Part shown: positions 1 to 6,976 of the stretch, one piece after another
How the letters are laid out: each line of letters opens with the position of its first letter
Position numbering within the stretch: the stretch's first letter is position 1
Source of the DNA: JAAYJM01 sp964498585
GTDB lineage: Bacteria > Bacteroidota > Ignavibacteria > Kapaibacteriales > UBA2268
Length of the DNA: 24,721 nucleotides
Assembly: GCA_964498585.1 (NCBI GenBank)
Contig: CAZCHH010000052.1
Location: 1-24,721 of the forward strand
Direction: 5' to 3'
Made by a program: the position numbers and the translations under genes
The notes under the pieces: generated by a model
Database searches by the model: none
Seen by the model: only the letters and a program-made list of their open reading frames with translations
What the model was told of the DNA's origin: nothing

Positions 1-1
1 T

Positions 2-2851
2 ATTGCTGCTTCAGGTTATCATTTGCAGGTAGCAACTGACGAAGCTTTTGAAGAAATAATTATTAATGAAATAAATATTCCACAGCCAAGTTATTCTGCA
101 GTTGGGCTTGACCTTAATACTCAATTCTACTGGCGTGTTATGATGCTAAGTCCTTGCAGTGATAACGAATGGTCTGAAACATATACGTTTACTACCGGCT
201 CAAATATCGTAATTGGAACTGGAACTACATACAACGGAGAATGGAATTATCCTGCTGCTTATGCAGGTGAATCACCCGGAGTTAAACAACAATACTTAAT
301 TCATGCAGAAGAACTTACTAATAGTGGAATTACAGCCGGCAATTTAACTTCTATCGCTTTTAATGTTGCTCTTATTAGGTCTGGAAATCCATTGCAGAAT
401 TATACAATTAGCTTAAAGCATTCAACACTCACTGAATTTGATTGGGAACAGGATTGGGACCTTACTGGATTTAACTTAGTTTTCGGACCAGTTGACTATT
501 CTGCAACACTTGGCTGGAATGTCCATCCATTTGATAATGTTTTTGTTTGGGATGGCGTATCTAATATTATAGTTGATATTTGCTTTAATAATTATGATAT
601 GAGTTCTCAAAACGAAGGGACTTATATGACTACCACAACATTTAATTCAACACGTCAATACTCAGGTTGGCAAAATGACATAGTATGTACTGACCCAGAA
701 TGGTCTAATATTTGGACTGAAAGACCAAATATGGCATTTGGATTTACTCCAGGTGGATTACAACCTCCCAGATTAATTAGTCCTGCAAACAACGCTTATA
801 ACGTTTCAATAACTCCTTTATTCGATTGGAACGAAGCTAATGACGCAATTTCTTATACATTACAATTATCCACTGACCCAGGATTCTCTTCATTAGTTTT
901 TGAGCAGGAAGTTTTTGATGGAACCACATATCAGGTCCCGGCAGGAAGCCCGTTAGAAGAAATCACTTTATACTATTGGAGAGTAAACTCTAATGATGGT
1001 GAAAACATAAGTGATTGGTCTAATCCCTGGCGATTTGCGACTACAACACCAGCACCAACTCTAATAACCCCAGCAGACGGTGCAACCGGAGTACCAATTA
1101 TAACTCTATTTGACTGGGATGACGTAGCACCTGATTTAAGCTACAAGATTCAAATTGCTTACGATGAATATTTTGAAGAATTACTAACTGATGAAATAGT
1201 ACCTACTTCTGATTTTACTTACAATTTTGATTATAACAGTACAAATTACTGGAGAGTCCGTGTATTTAGCGATGGAATATTAAGTAGTTGGTCTTCAACC
1301 TTCTCATTTACCACTCAAATTGAAGTTCCCTGGATTTATGAAGAAACAGGAATCTTTGCTACAATTGTTGTCCCAAATGATATTAATCCGATGATTGGCG
1401 ACAGACCAATAGAAAATGGCGATGCAATCGGTTTGTTCTATCAAAGAGAACCCGGTGATTGGTATTGCGGTGGTTTTGGTGTATGGAATGGAGAAAGCTT
1501 AACTATTAATGCCTGGGGTGATAATCCAGATACTCCAATCAAAGATGGTTTTGCCGCACAGGAAATATTTACTTTCAAAATATGGGACGCATTATTAGCA
1601 CAGGAATGGAATGCCATTGCTACCTATCAACTTGGAAATGATTATTATACTACAAATGGATTCTCAATGCTTGCATCTCTTAATGCTTTCGTACCAGACA
1701 ATGTGAATATTAGTTTGAACTCAGGTTGGAATATGGCTTCGAGCTATATTGCACCAGAGAATCCTAATGTGGAAGTGATGTTTGCATCTATTGTAAACAG
1801 TCTGAATATAATGAAAAATGCAGATGGTGATATGTACATTCCTGCATTTGAAGTTAATACAATTGGCAATTGGGTTACAACAAGCGGTTATTTGGTCAAT
1901 ATGTTTAATAATGATATGTTAAGCATTACCGGTGCTAAAATAGTTCCGGAAATTACTCCAATTAACTTAAATTATGGTTGGAATCTTTCTGCATACTTCC
2001 GTGATAATGAAATGTCGCCTGTTTCCGCTCTTGCAAGCATCGAAGACAATCTTCTTTTAGTAAAGAATAATGTTGGTGGTTTGTATATTCCTATTTATGG
2101 TATTAATACTTTGATGAATATGCAACCAGGTAGTGGATATTATATTTATATGAATGAAGAAGCTGAACTTATTTATCCGGCTAATTCAGCTCAAAAAGCC
2201 GATTTACACAATTTCATTACTCCTAATCCACAACATCTTATTCCTTCATTAATTAACACTGGTAATAATGCTACTTTATTATTAACCATTGAAAACAATG
2301 ATGGCAATGAAATTGGTGTGTTCAATGAAAACAATGAATTAATTGGCTCTGGAGTAGTACATAATGGTATAGCTGCTATTACAATTTGGGGAGATAATTC
2401 TTTAACTTCAAATATTGATGGCGCTAAAGACAATGAATATTTAAACATTAAACTATATAATTTAAATACAAAATCATATAGAGATATTTCCTTAACTTAT
2501 ATCAAGGAAATCACTAATAACTTAAATGAAGGATTTATTTATCAAACAAATGCAATATACTTTGCAAAAGCAACTACAAGCGATGAAAATACTGGTTTAT
2601 CAATCAAGAGTATTCCTAATCCAGTAACAAGTACAACAACATTTGAATTTAACTTAACTGAAGATGGTGAAGCTGTAATTCAAATTTATAATAGTACTGG
2701 TGAATTAGTTGCAAATATTGCAAGGGACAGCTATTCAGCTGGTTTAAACAGAGTTAGCTTTGATGCAACAAATTTAGCTAATGGTGTTTATAATATTGTA
2801 TTAAGCTTTAGTGAAAACAGAGTTTCCTCCTTTATGATTGTGGGTAAATAG
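2..2851 (+). CDS. Large secreted T9SS cargo protein, 5' end outside window
   Basis: The reading frame is open from base 2, so the start lies upstream; the TTG at 23 is not a credible start because the frame and the domain run through it. About 949 residues are visible. In order there is a fibronectin III-like segment ending in a YWRV motif (to about base 190), a domain of about 200 residues opening with GTGTTYNG (about 200-760), two more FN3-like repeats with YYWRV and NYWRV motifs (765-1320), a domain around 1330-1690 (GDAIGLF, GGFGVW, then INAWGD), two tandem copies of a module of about 75 residues starting GWNMAS and GWNLSA (1725-2190), a degenerate GVF...AITIWGD segment, and a C-terminal sorting domain (about 2600-2848: PNPVTS, then NSTGELV, then NGVYNIVL). 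Such domains direct export by the T9SS and are usually removed on arrival. The exact function is unknown; adhesin or surface matrix protein is plausible. The module pair and terminator are shared with the peptidase at 6977-11473. Confidence 0.9.
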   Translation: MAASGYHLQVATDEAFEEIIINEINIPQPSYSAVGLDLNTQFYWRVMMLSPCSDNEWSETYTFTTGSNIVIGTGTTYNGEWNYPAAYAGESPGVKQQYLIHAEELTNSGITAGNLTSIAFNVALIRSGNPLQNYTISLKHSTLTEFDWEQDWDLTGFNLVFGPVDYSATLGWNVHPFDNVFVWDGVSNIIVDICFNNYDMSSQNEGTYMTTTTFNSTRQYSGWQNDIVCTDPEWSNIWTERPNMAFGFTPGGLQPPRLISPANNAYNVSITPLFDWNEANDAISYTLQLSTDPGFSSLVFEQEVFDGTTYQVPAGSPLEEITLYYWRVNSNDGENISDWSNPWRFATTTPAPTLITPADGATGVPIITLFDWDDVAPDLSYKIQIAYDEYFEELLTDEIVPTSDFTYNFDYNSTNYWRVRVFSDGILSSWSSTFSFTTQIEVPWIYEETGIFATIVVPNDINPMIGDRPIENGDAIGLFYQREPGDWYCGGFGVWNGESLTINAWGDNPDTPIKDGFAAQEIFTFKIWDALLAQEWNAIATYQLGNDYYTTNGFSMLASLNAFVPDNVNISLNSGWNMASSYIAPENPNVEVMFASIVNSLNIMKNADGDMYIPAFEVNTIGNWVTTSGYLVNMFNNDMLSITGAKIVPEITPINLNYGWNLSAYFRDNEMSPVSALASIEDNLLLVKNNVGGLYIPIYGINTLMNMQPGSGYYIYMNEEAELIYPANSAQKADLHNFITPNPQHLIPSLINTGNNATLLLTIENNDGNEIGVFNENNELIGSGVVHNGIAAITIWGDNSLTSNIDGAKDNEYLNIKLYNLNTKSYRDISLTYIKEITNNLNEGFIYQTNAIYFAKATTSDENTGLSIKSIPNPVTSTTTFEFNLTEDGEAVIQIYNSTGELVANIARDSYSAGLNRVSFDATNLANGVYNIVLSFSENRVSSFMIVGK

Positions 2852-2884
2852 CTGTCTGATAATAAAAGATAGCTACGAGGATAA

Positions 2885-2917
2885 TGTCCGGCATCGCAAG
2901 GTGCTGGACATTTTTTT
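2885..2917 (+). terminator. Rho-independent terminator with GCAA tetraloop
   Basis: A hairpin at 2885-2910 has an 11-bp stem, including two G-T wobbles, closed on a GCAA (GNRA) loop at 2896-2899, and seven T follow at 2911-2917. It lies 33 nt after the stop codon of the T9SS protein. A sister hairpin with the same loop follows the C25 peptidase gene. Confidence 0.85.
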
Positions 2918-3219
2918 ATCATTACACTCATTCCTAAATTCAGAGCAAAATGACAATAATACCAAACCGCTTACAATAATACCAATATATTATGTTATTC
3001 CGAGCGCAGCGTGGAATCTCACAAGTCATTGCTACCACAAAACTTGAGATTCCTCACAACGCTCACCAATGACATCTTTACTTGTCATTCTGGAGTATGC
3101 CAGAATCCATCTTGGGAAAGCAATTGAGCTTGCTCACAAAACATTTGTGCAAGCCCAAATGCATCTAATAAAAAATTCATAAATATTAAGAAAAATTTTT
3201 TTATTTTAAAAATTTATTA
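2918..3219. repeat. Gene-free spacer with a truncated copy of the 150-bp palindromic repeat
   Basis: No gene is supported here; the short open frame across 2838-3047 overlaps the terminator and repeat sequence. From 3000 to 3080 there is an interrupted inverted repeat (GGAATCTCACAAG, then CTTGAGATTCCTCAC) that is also found at 19077-19125. From 3084 to about 3166 lies the outer arm and middle of the 150-bp palindromic repeat seen complete at 6167-6316 and 18896-19044, here in reverse orientation and cut off after the CCCAAATG segment, so the second arm is missing. Confidence 0.75.
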
Positions 3220-3227
3220 TAATTTTG
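3220..3227 (+). promoter_or_regulatory. Candidate Bacteroidota-type -7 box of tetR
   Basis: TAATTTTG fits the TAnnTTTG -7 consensus known for Bacteroidota. It would place the transcript start just before the palindrome at 3239-3254, a sensible position for autorepression. No clear -33 TTG box is visible and the surroundings are very AT-rich, so a chance match is possible. Confidence 0.4.
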
Positions 3228-3238
3228 AACTATTAGGT

Positions 3239-3254
3239 TTAACCAAATGGTTGA
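3239..3254. promoter_or_regulatory. Putative TetR operator 1 (overlaps tetR start)
   Basis: The 16-mer TTAACCAAATGGTTGA is an imperfect palindrome covering the ATG of the TetR gene. It matches the palindrome at 3870-3885 at 13 of 16 positions. Regulators of this family commonly bind palindromes of this size next to their own gene. Confidence 0.6.
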
Positions 3255-3873
3255 TATTATGATTAAAGATAAAAATACAGAAGAAAGAATACTAAAGGCA
3301 GCAAGAACAGTATTCATTGAAAAGGGTTACTATGGCGCCCGTATGCAGGAAATTGCAGACAAAGCTGAAATAAACAAGGCAATGTTGCACTATTATTTCA
3401 GGGATAAAGAAAAATTATTTTACAGAATTTTTGAATTAGTATTTCAAGAGTTTTTTCCAATGATAACCGATATTATCGATTCTGAAAAGAAAATTGAATA
3501 CAAAATCAGAGAAATCTGCAATAATTATATTAGCTTATTTCAAAAAAATCCTTATATACCCTTGTTTATTCTATCTGAAATAAGCAGAAATCCGGATAGA
3601 TTAAAAGAATTTGCCAAAAAATACATTAGCAATAGCTATGAATCAATTAAGGATACATTTTCTAAACAAATTAAACAGGAAAAATTACGCCAGGTTGATA
3701 TTATTCATATAATTATGAATATCATTTCTCTATCTGTCTTCCACTTTGTTGCTATGCCGATGTTCAAAACAATTTTTAATGTATCCGATAGCGAATACTT
3801 TGATTTAATTGAAGAAAGAAAAGTGATTATTGCTGATACTGTTATAGCTTGGTTGAAAAATACCAACGATTAA
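3247..3873 (+). CDS. TetR/AcrR family transcriptional regulator
   Basis: This 208-residue protein is of usual length for the family. Residues 10-58 form the TetR DNA-binding domain: AARTVFIEKGYYGARMQEIA leads into the helix-turn-helix (EIADKAEINKAMLHYYF, about 35-51). The rest is a helical ligand-binding and dimer domain that I cannot assign to a ligand. The first ATG is chosen because AGG lies about 11 nt upstream; the ATG at 3259 is the alternative. Downstream come TolC-like and HlyD-like genes in the same direction, so it very likely represses that exporter and itself through the palindromes at 3239 and 3870. The layout recalls the TetR-YbhG-YbhFSR arrangement, but the ABC genes are absent. 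Confidence 0.92.
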   Translation: MVDIMIKDKNTEERILKAARTVFIEKGYYGARMQEIADKAEINKAMLHYYFRDKEKLFYRIFELVFQEFFPMITDIIDSEKKIEYKIREICNNYISLFQKNPYIPLFILSEISRNPDRLKEFAKKYISNSYESIKDTFSKQIKQEKLRQVDIIHIIMNIISLSVFHFVAMPMFKTIFNVSDSEYFDLIEERKVIIADTVIAWLKNTND

Positions 3874-3885
3874 CCATATAGTTAA
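3870..3885. promoter_or_regulatory. Putative TetR operator 2 (tetR stop, upstream of tolC)
   Basis: TTAACCATATAGTTAA is an almost perfect palindrome. It overlaps the tetR stop codon (3871-3873) and lies 27 nt before the start of the TolC-like gene. It is a close relative of the site at 3239-3254, and both are followed by an ATATT-like flank. It suggests a second regulated start point for the exporter genes. Confidence 0.6.
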
Positions 3886-3912
3886 ATATTTCAGTTAATA
3901 CAGAGGGATATT

Positions 3913-5169
3913 ATGAAGAATTTAATTTTATTATTTTTAATATTTAATTGCAAAATAGCATTTTCTCAAACAATTACACTTGAAGAATGTCAAAAAAGTG
4001 CAAGAGAAAACAGCAGTTATTTCAAACAACTTGAAAAATTCAAAAATATAAATGAATTGGAAGAGAAAAACTCAGATTTTAGCTATCTTCCTCAGTTCTC
4101 TATTGATGGCCAGGCAAGCTATCAATCAGAAGTATTTTCTCTGCCAATCAGAATTCCAACTATTTCAATTCCAGAAATTGCTAAAGACCAATATCAGCTT
4201 TCTTTATCCTTAAATCAAATCATTTGGGACGGCGGTGCTATTTCTAAAGGAAAAGATATTTCAAAATCAGTCGCAGAACTCAACTCGCTGAATACAGAAA
4301 CAAAACTCTACAAGACAAAAGAGTTGGTAAATACTCTTTATTTCACCGTTTTAATTTTAAAAGAAAATAAAAATAAATTAATTGCTGCAATAAATACTCT
4401 AGAAATGAATTTAAGGCAGGTTAACAGCTTAGTTGAAAATGGAATGTTGCTCAAATCTGCTTCAGATGCATTGAAAGTTGAAATTATCAAATTAAATCAA
4501 AATATTCAAAGTGTGGAAAAGGATATCAAGTCCAATATTGAAGTCTTAGAAACAATAACAGCTCAAAATGATTTAATGACTAAAGAATTTGTGTTACCAA
4601 ATATTTCTGAAAATTATTCTGATATAAATCGTCCTGAATTAAAACTACTCGAAAAAAATGCAGAAGTTTATAACAAGAATCAAGAACTTATTTTCACTTC
4701 TCTAATGCCAAAATTCTTTTTCTTTGCAAAAGCTGGATATGCAAGTCCTAATACTTTGAATTTCTTTGAGCAGGATTTTAGCAGCTTTTATATGCTTGGT
4801 CTTAAAATGGCTTGGAATCCCTTCGACTGGGGAAATAACCAAAGGAAAAGAGAAATCACTGAAATAAGTAAGCAAAATATTGAATGTGATGCCGAAGAAC
4901 TAAATAAAACTATTTATAGCTCTTTAATTAAAGAAAAAAATGATATTGGAAAATTCAACCAAATGATTATTGATGATAGAAAAATCATAGAAATTCAAGA
5001 AAGTATTGTTAAAGAAAAATACTCAATGCTTAGGAACGGAACAGTTACTGTTGCTGAATATATCAACGATTTCAATTCTCTACTCCAATCGCAAATCAAT
5101 CTTGAAACACACAGAATTATGCTAATCAATTCAAAAATTAATCTTTTAACCAAAACCGGAAATTTTTAA
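3913..5169 (+). CDS. TolC-family outer membrane efflux protein
   Basis: The 418-residue protein begins with a signal peptide (1-18, cleavage likely in AFS|Q) and is followed by the TolC opening motif ITLEECQKSARENS. Two long alpha-helical, coiled-coil-rich halves flank strand regions (QYQLSLSLNQIIWDGG near 95-112 and FYMLGLKMAWNPFDWG near 293-308), the duplicated pattern typical of outer membrane efflux proteins. It would form a trimeric channel across the outer membrane and periplasm and pair with the adaptor just downstream (9-nt gap). AGAGGG upstream of the ATG serves as ribosome site. The substrate cannot be inferred. Expression is probably under the TetR protein encoded upstream. Confidence 0.92.
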   Translation: MKNLILLFLIFNCKIAFSQTITLEECQKSARENSSYFKQLEKFKNINELEEKNSDFSYLPQFSIDGQASYQSEVFSLPIRIPTISIPEIAKDQYQLSLSLNQIIWDGGAISKGKDISKSVAELNSLNTETKLYKTKELVNTLYFTVLILKENKNKLIAAINTLEMNLRQVNSLVENGMLLKSASDALKVEIIKLNQNIQSVEKDIKSNIEVLETITAQNDLMTKEFVLPNISENYSDINRPELKLLEKNAEVYNKNQELIFTSLMPKFFFFAKAGYASPNTLNFFEQDFSSFYMLGLKMAWNPFDWGNNQRKREITEISKQNIECDAEELNKTIYSSLIKEKNDIGKFNQMIIDDRKIIEIQESIVKEKYSMLRNGTVTVAEYINDFNSLLQSQINLETHRIMLINSKINLLTKTGNF

Positions 5170-5178
5170 GGTGAATAT

Positions 5179-6069
5179 ATGAAAAAAATATCTTACTTTT
5201 TTTTAATTATCATAATAGCAGCTTGCAGCAATAATGAAAAACAAGCCGATGGCTATGGTAATTTTGAAGCAATTGAAACTATAATTTCAAGTGAAGCTAA
5301 TGGTAAAATCTACGATTTAAGAATTATGGAAGGTGATGAAATTAAGCAAGGTGATACTATATGTGTTATAGACACAGTGCAACTTCATCTTAAAAAAATT
5401 CAGTTGCAATCGAGTATTTTGGCAGTACGCTCTAAAACTAAAGATGTTCAGGTCCAAATCAACGTTCTTTTGGAACAAAAGAATAATATTTTAAGAGATA
5501 TGGAAAGAATTGAAAGCTTATTTAAAGATTCTGCAGCTACTAAAAAACAACTTGATGATATTAAAGGGCAGCTTGCCGTTGTTGAAAGAAATATCTCTGC
5601 TACTAAAAGCAATCTCTCCTCCGGAAATGAAGGACTGCTTGCTGAAATAAAACCACTTGAAGTTCAAATAGAGCAAATTAATGACAATATTAAGAAAAGC
5701 ATAATTCTTGCTCCTTGCAATGGCACTGTCATTTCAAAATTCGTTGAAAACAGCGAATTAGTTAATTTTGGCAAAGCTATCTGCAAAATCGCTGATATTG
5801 AAAATATATATCTGCGTGCTTATATTAGTGGTAGCCAGCTTCCAAAAGTAAAAATTGGCAATCAAGTGAAGGTATTCATAGATAATGAAAATGATAATAT
5901 GACTGAATACGAAGGCGAAGTTAACTGGATATCAAGCAAAGCAGAATTTACTCCTAAAATTATTCAAACAAAAGAAGAACGGGTTAATCTCGTTTATGCT
6001 GTTAAAGTCCTTGTAAAAAATGATGGCAGCATCAAAATAGGAATGCCGGGCGAAATGAAACTGAAATAG
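5179..6069 (+). CDS. HlyD/YbhG-type efflux adaptor lipoprotein
   Basis: The 296-residue periplasmic adaptor (membrane fusion protein) starts with a lipoprotein signal whose lipobox IAAC puts the lipidated cysteine at residue 16. A split biotinyl-lipoyl-like domain follows: first half about 35-65 (ISSEANGKIYDLRIMEGDEI, then GDTICVID), second half about 172-207 (SIILAPCNGTVISKFVENSE, then GKAICKIAD). Between them is an alpha-helical hairpin (about 66-165). The C-terminal beta-barrel region ends in KIGMPGEMKLK. It would link the TolC channel to an inner-membrane pump. No ABC or RND pump gene follows; the next 900 bp are repeats, so the pump must be encoded elsewhere or be lost. Confidence 0.9.
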   Translation: MKKISYFFLIIIIAACSNNEKQADGYGNFEAIETIISSEANGKIYDLRIMEGDEIKQGDTICVIDTVQLHLKKIQLQSSILAVRSKTKDVQVQINVLLEQKNNILRDMERIESLFKDSAATKKQLDDIKGQLAVVERNISATKSNLSSGNEGLLAEIKPLEVQIEQINDNIKKSIILAPCNGTVISKFVENSELVNFGKAICKIADIENIYLRAYISGSQLPKVKIGNQVKVFIDNENDNMTEYEGEVNWISSKAEFTPKIIQTKEERVNLVYAVKVLVKNDGSIKIGMPGEMKLK

Positions 6070-6431
6070 TACATAACTAAATTAATTTTATACTATTGAG
6101 TGTAATTCTGCACCCCCTCATAAAGCAAATACTTTATATAAATAAAGAAGTCATAATTTTCGTGCTGTCATTCTGACGGATGTCAGAATCCATCTTAATA
6201 TTATTCAACGCTATTCAATTTTAGCTATTTCAATGAAGCATTTGGGCTTGCCCAAATGTATCGTGAGTAAGCTCACTTTCTTTTTTAAGATAGATTCTGA
6301 CATCCGTCAGAATGACAAGTAAAGATGTCATTAGCAATGAATATAAACTAAAACGTTTACTATTGAGTAAATGAACTTTTTATTCATCTGATTACTTTGA
6401 GTCATCGATGAATATTTTTTTATTTATTTAC
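6070..6431. repeat. Gene-free spacer with complete 150-bp palindromic repeat (6167-6316)
   Basis: No gene is seen. The element at 6167-6316 begins GTCATTCTGACGGATGTCAG and ends in the reverse complement, giving arms of about 31 bp with one mismatch. Two small hairpins lie inside (TTTGGGCTTGCCCAAA at 6241-6256 and GTGAGTAAGCTCAC). Sequence on both sides (ATAAAGCAAAT upstream, AAGATGTCATT downstream) is also shared with the copy at 18896-19044, so the true unit is longer than the arms. Confidence 0.85.
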
Positions 6432-6675
6432 TCACCTTACGAATTCCCCTCTTGAGAGGGGCGGGGTGTGTTCTTTATCTTTTTACCAAGTTGCAATACG
6501 ATTAGATGAAGTAATACTATGAACAATGATTTATTTGATTTATGAGATTAAGGTGATTTTCTTTTCATAATAATCATACTAATTATAAAAATCATAGTTA
6601 AAACCAAATAGGATGAAAAAAACAAACAAGAAGACACCCCTTTGTCCCCTCTCAAGAGGGGAATGCGTAAGGTGA
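6432..6675. repeat. 244-bp MITE-like element with long inverted ends
   Basis: TCACCTTACGAATTCCCCTC opens the left end and the right end closes with the near-complement GAGGGGAATGCGTAAGGTGA. Each arm of about 45 bp carries its own small hairpin (CCCCTCTTGAGAGGGG and CCCCTCTCAAGAGGGG) and a GGGGTGT/ACACCCC outer segment. The middle has no open frame. The G/C-rich arms stand out from the surrounding AT-rich DNA and resemble those inside the elements at 15865 and 20937. Confidence 0.8.
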
Positions 6676-6705
6676 TTTATTAAAAATACAGAATTTATTT
6701 TATTT

Positions 6706-6735
6706 TAATTATTTTTAATTATTTTTAATTATTTT
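6706..6735. repeat. Helically phased 10-bp A/T repeat
   Basis: TAATTATTTT is repeated three times without a break (6706, 6716, 6726). The 10-bp period places the A/T tracts on one face of the helix. It lies about 30 bp before a TAACTTTG box and may act as a bent upstream promoter element. Confidence 0.55.
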
Positions 6736-6764
6736 TGTTTTTAAGTGATTAGTTACAAAAATAC

Positions 6765-6772
6765 TAACTTTG
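6765..6772 (+). promoter_or_regulatory. Candidate -7 box upstream of C25 peptidase
   Basis: TAACTTTG fits TAnnTTTG. A transcript starting near 6779 would have a leader of about 200 nt. The nearest upstream TTG is too far away for a usual -33 box, so support is weak. Apart from this the stretch 6773-6976 holds no recognisable feature. Confidence 0.35.
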
Positions 6773-6976
6773 AAAATTTGATTCGTTTATTTGCTGGAAA
6801 GATTAGAAAGATTAAATTTAAGATTAAATATATTCAATTTTTCCTATTGTAATTGGAAAGGAAAGAAAATATCCATATAACCAATAACTAAATAACTTTA
6901 TAATCAAACAAACAAATCAACGAATAAACTAACAAAATATGCAATTTTACACTACAATCATAAATTTATATTTGCT

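Noticed and set aside
2838..3047. Open frame of 69 codons after the T9SS gene
   Set aside because: It runs through the terminator hairpin and repeat sequence and has no credible protein features.
6968..6975. TATATTTG as -7 box of the peptidase gene
   Set aside because: It fits the consensus but lies 1 bp before the ATG, so a transcript from it would begin inside the start codon or later.
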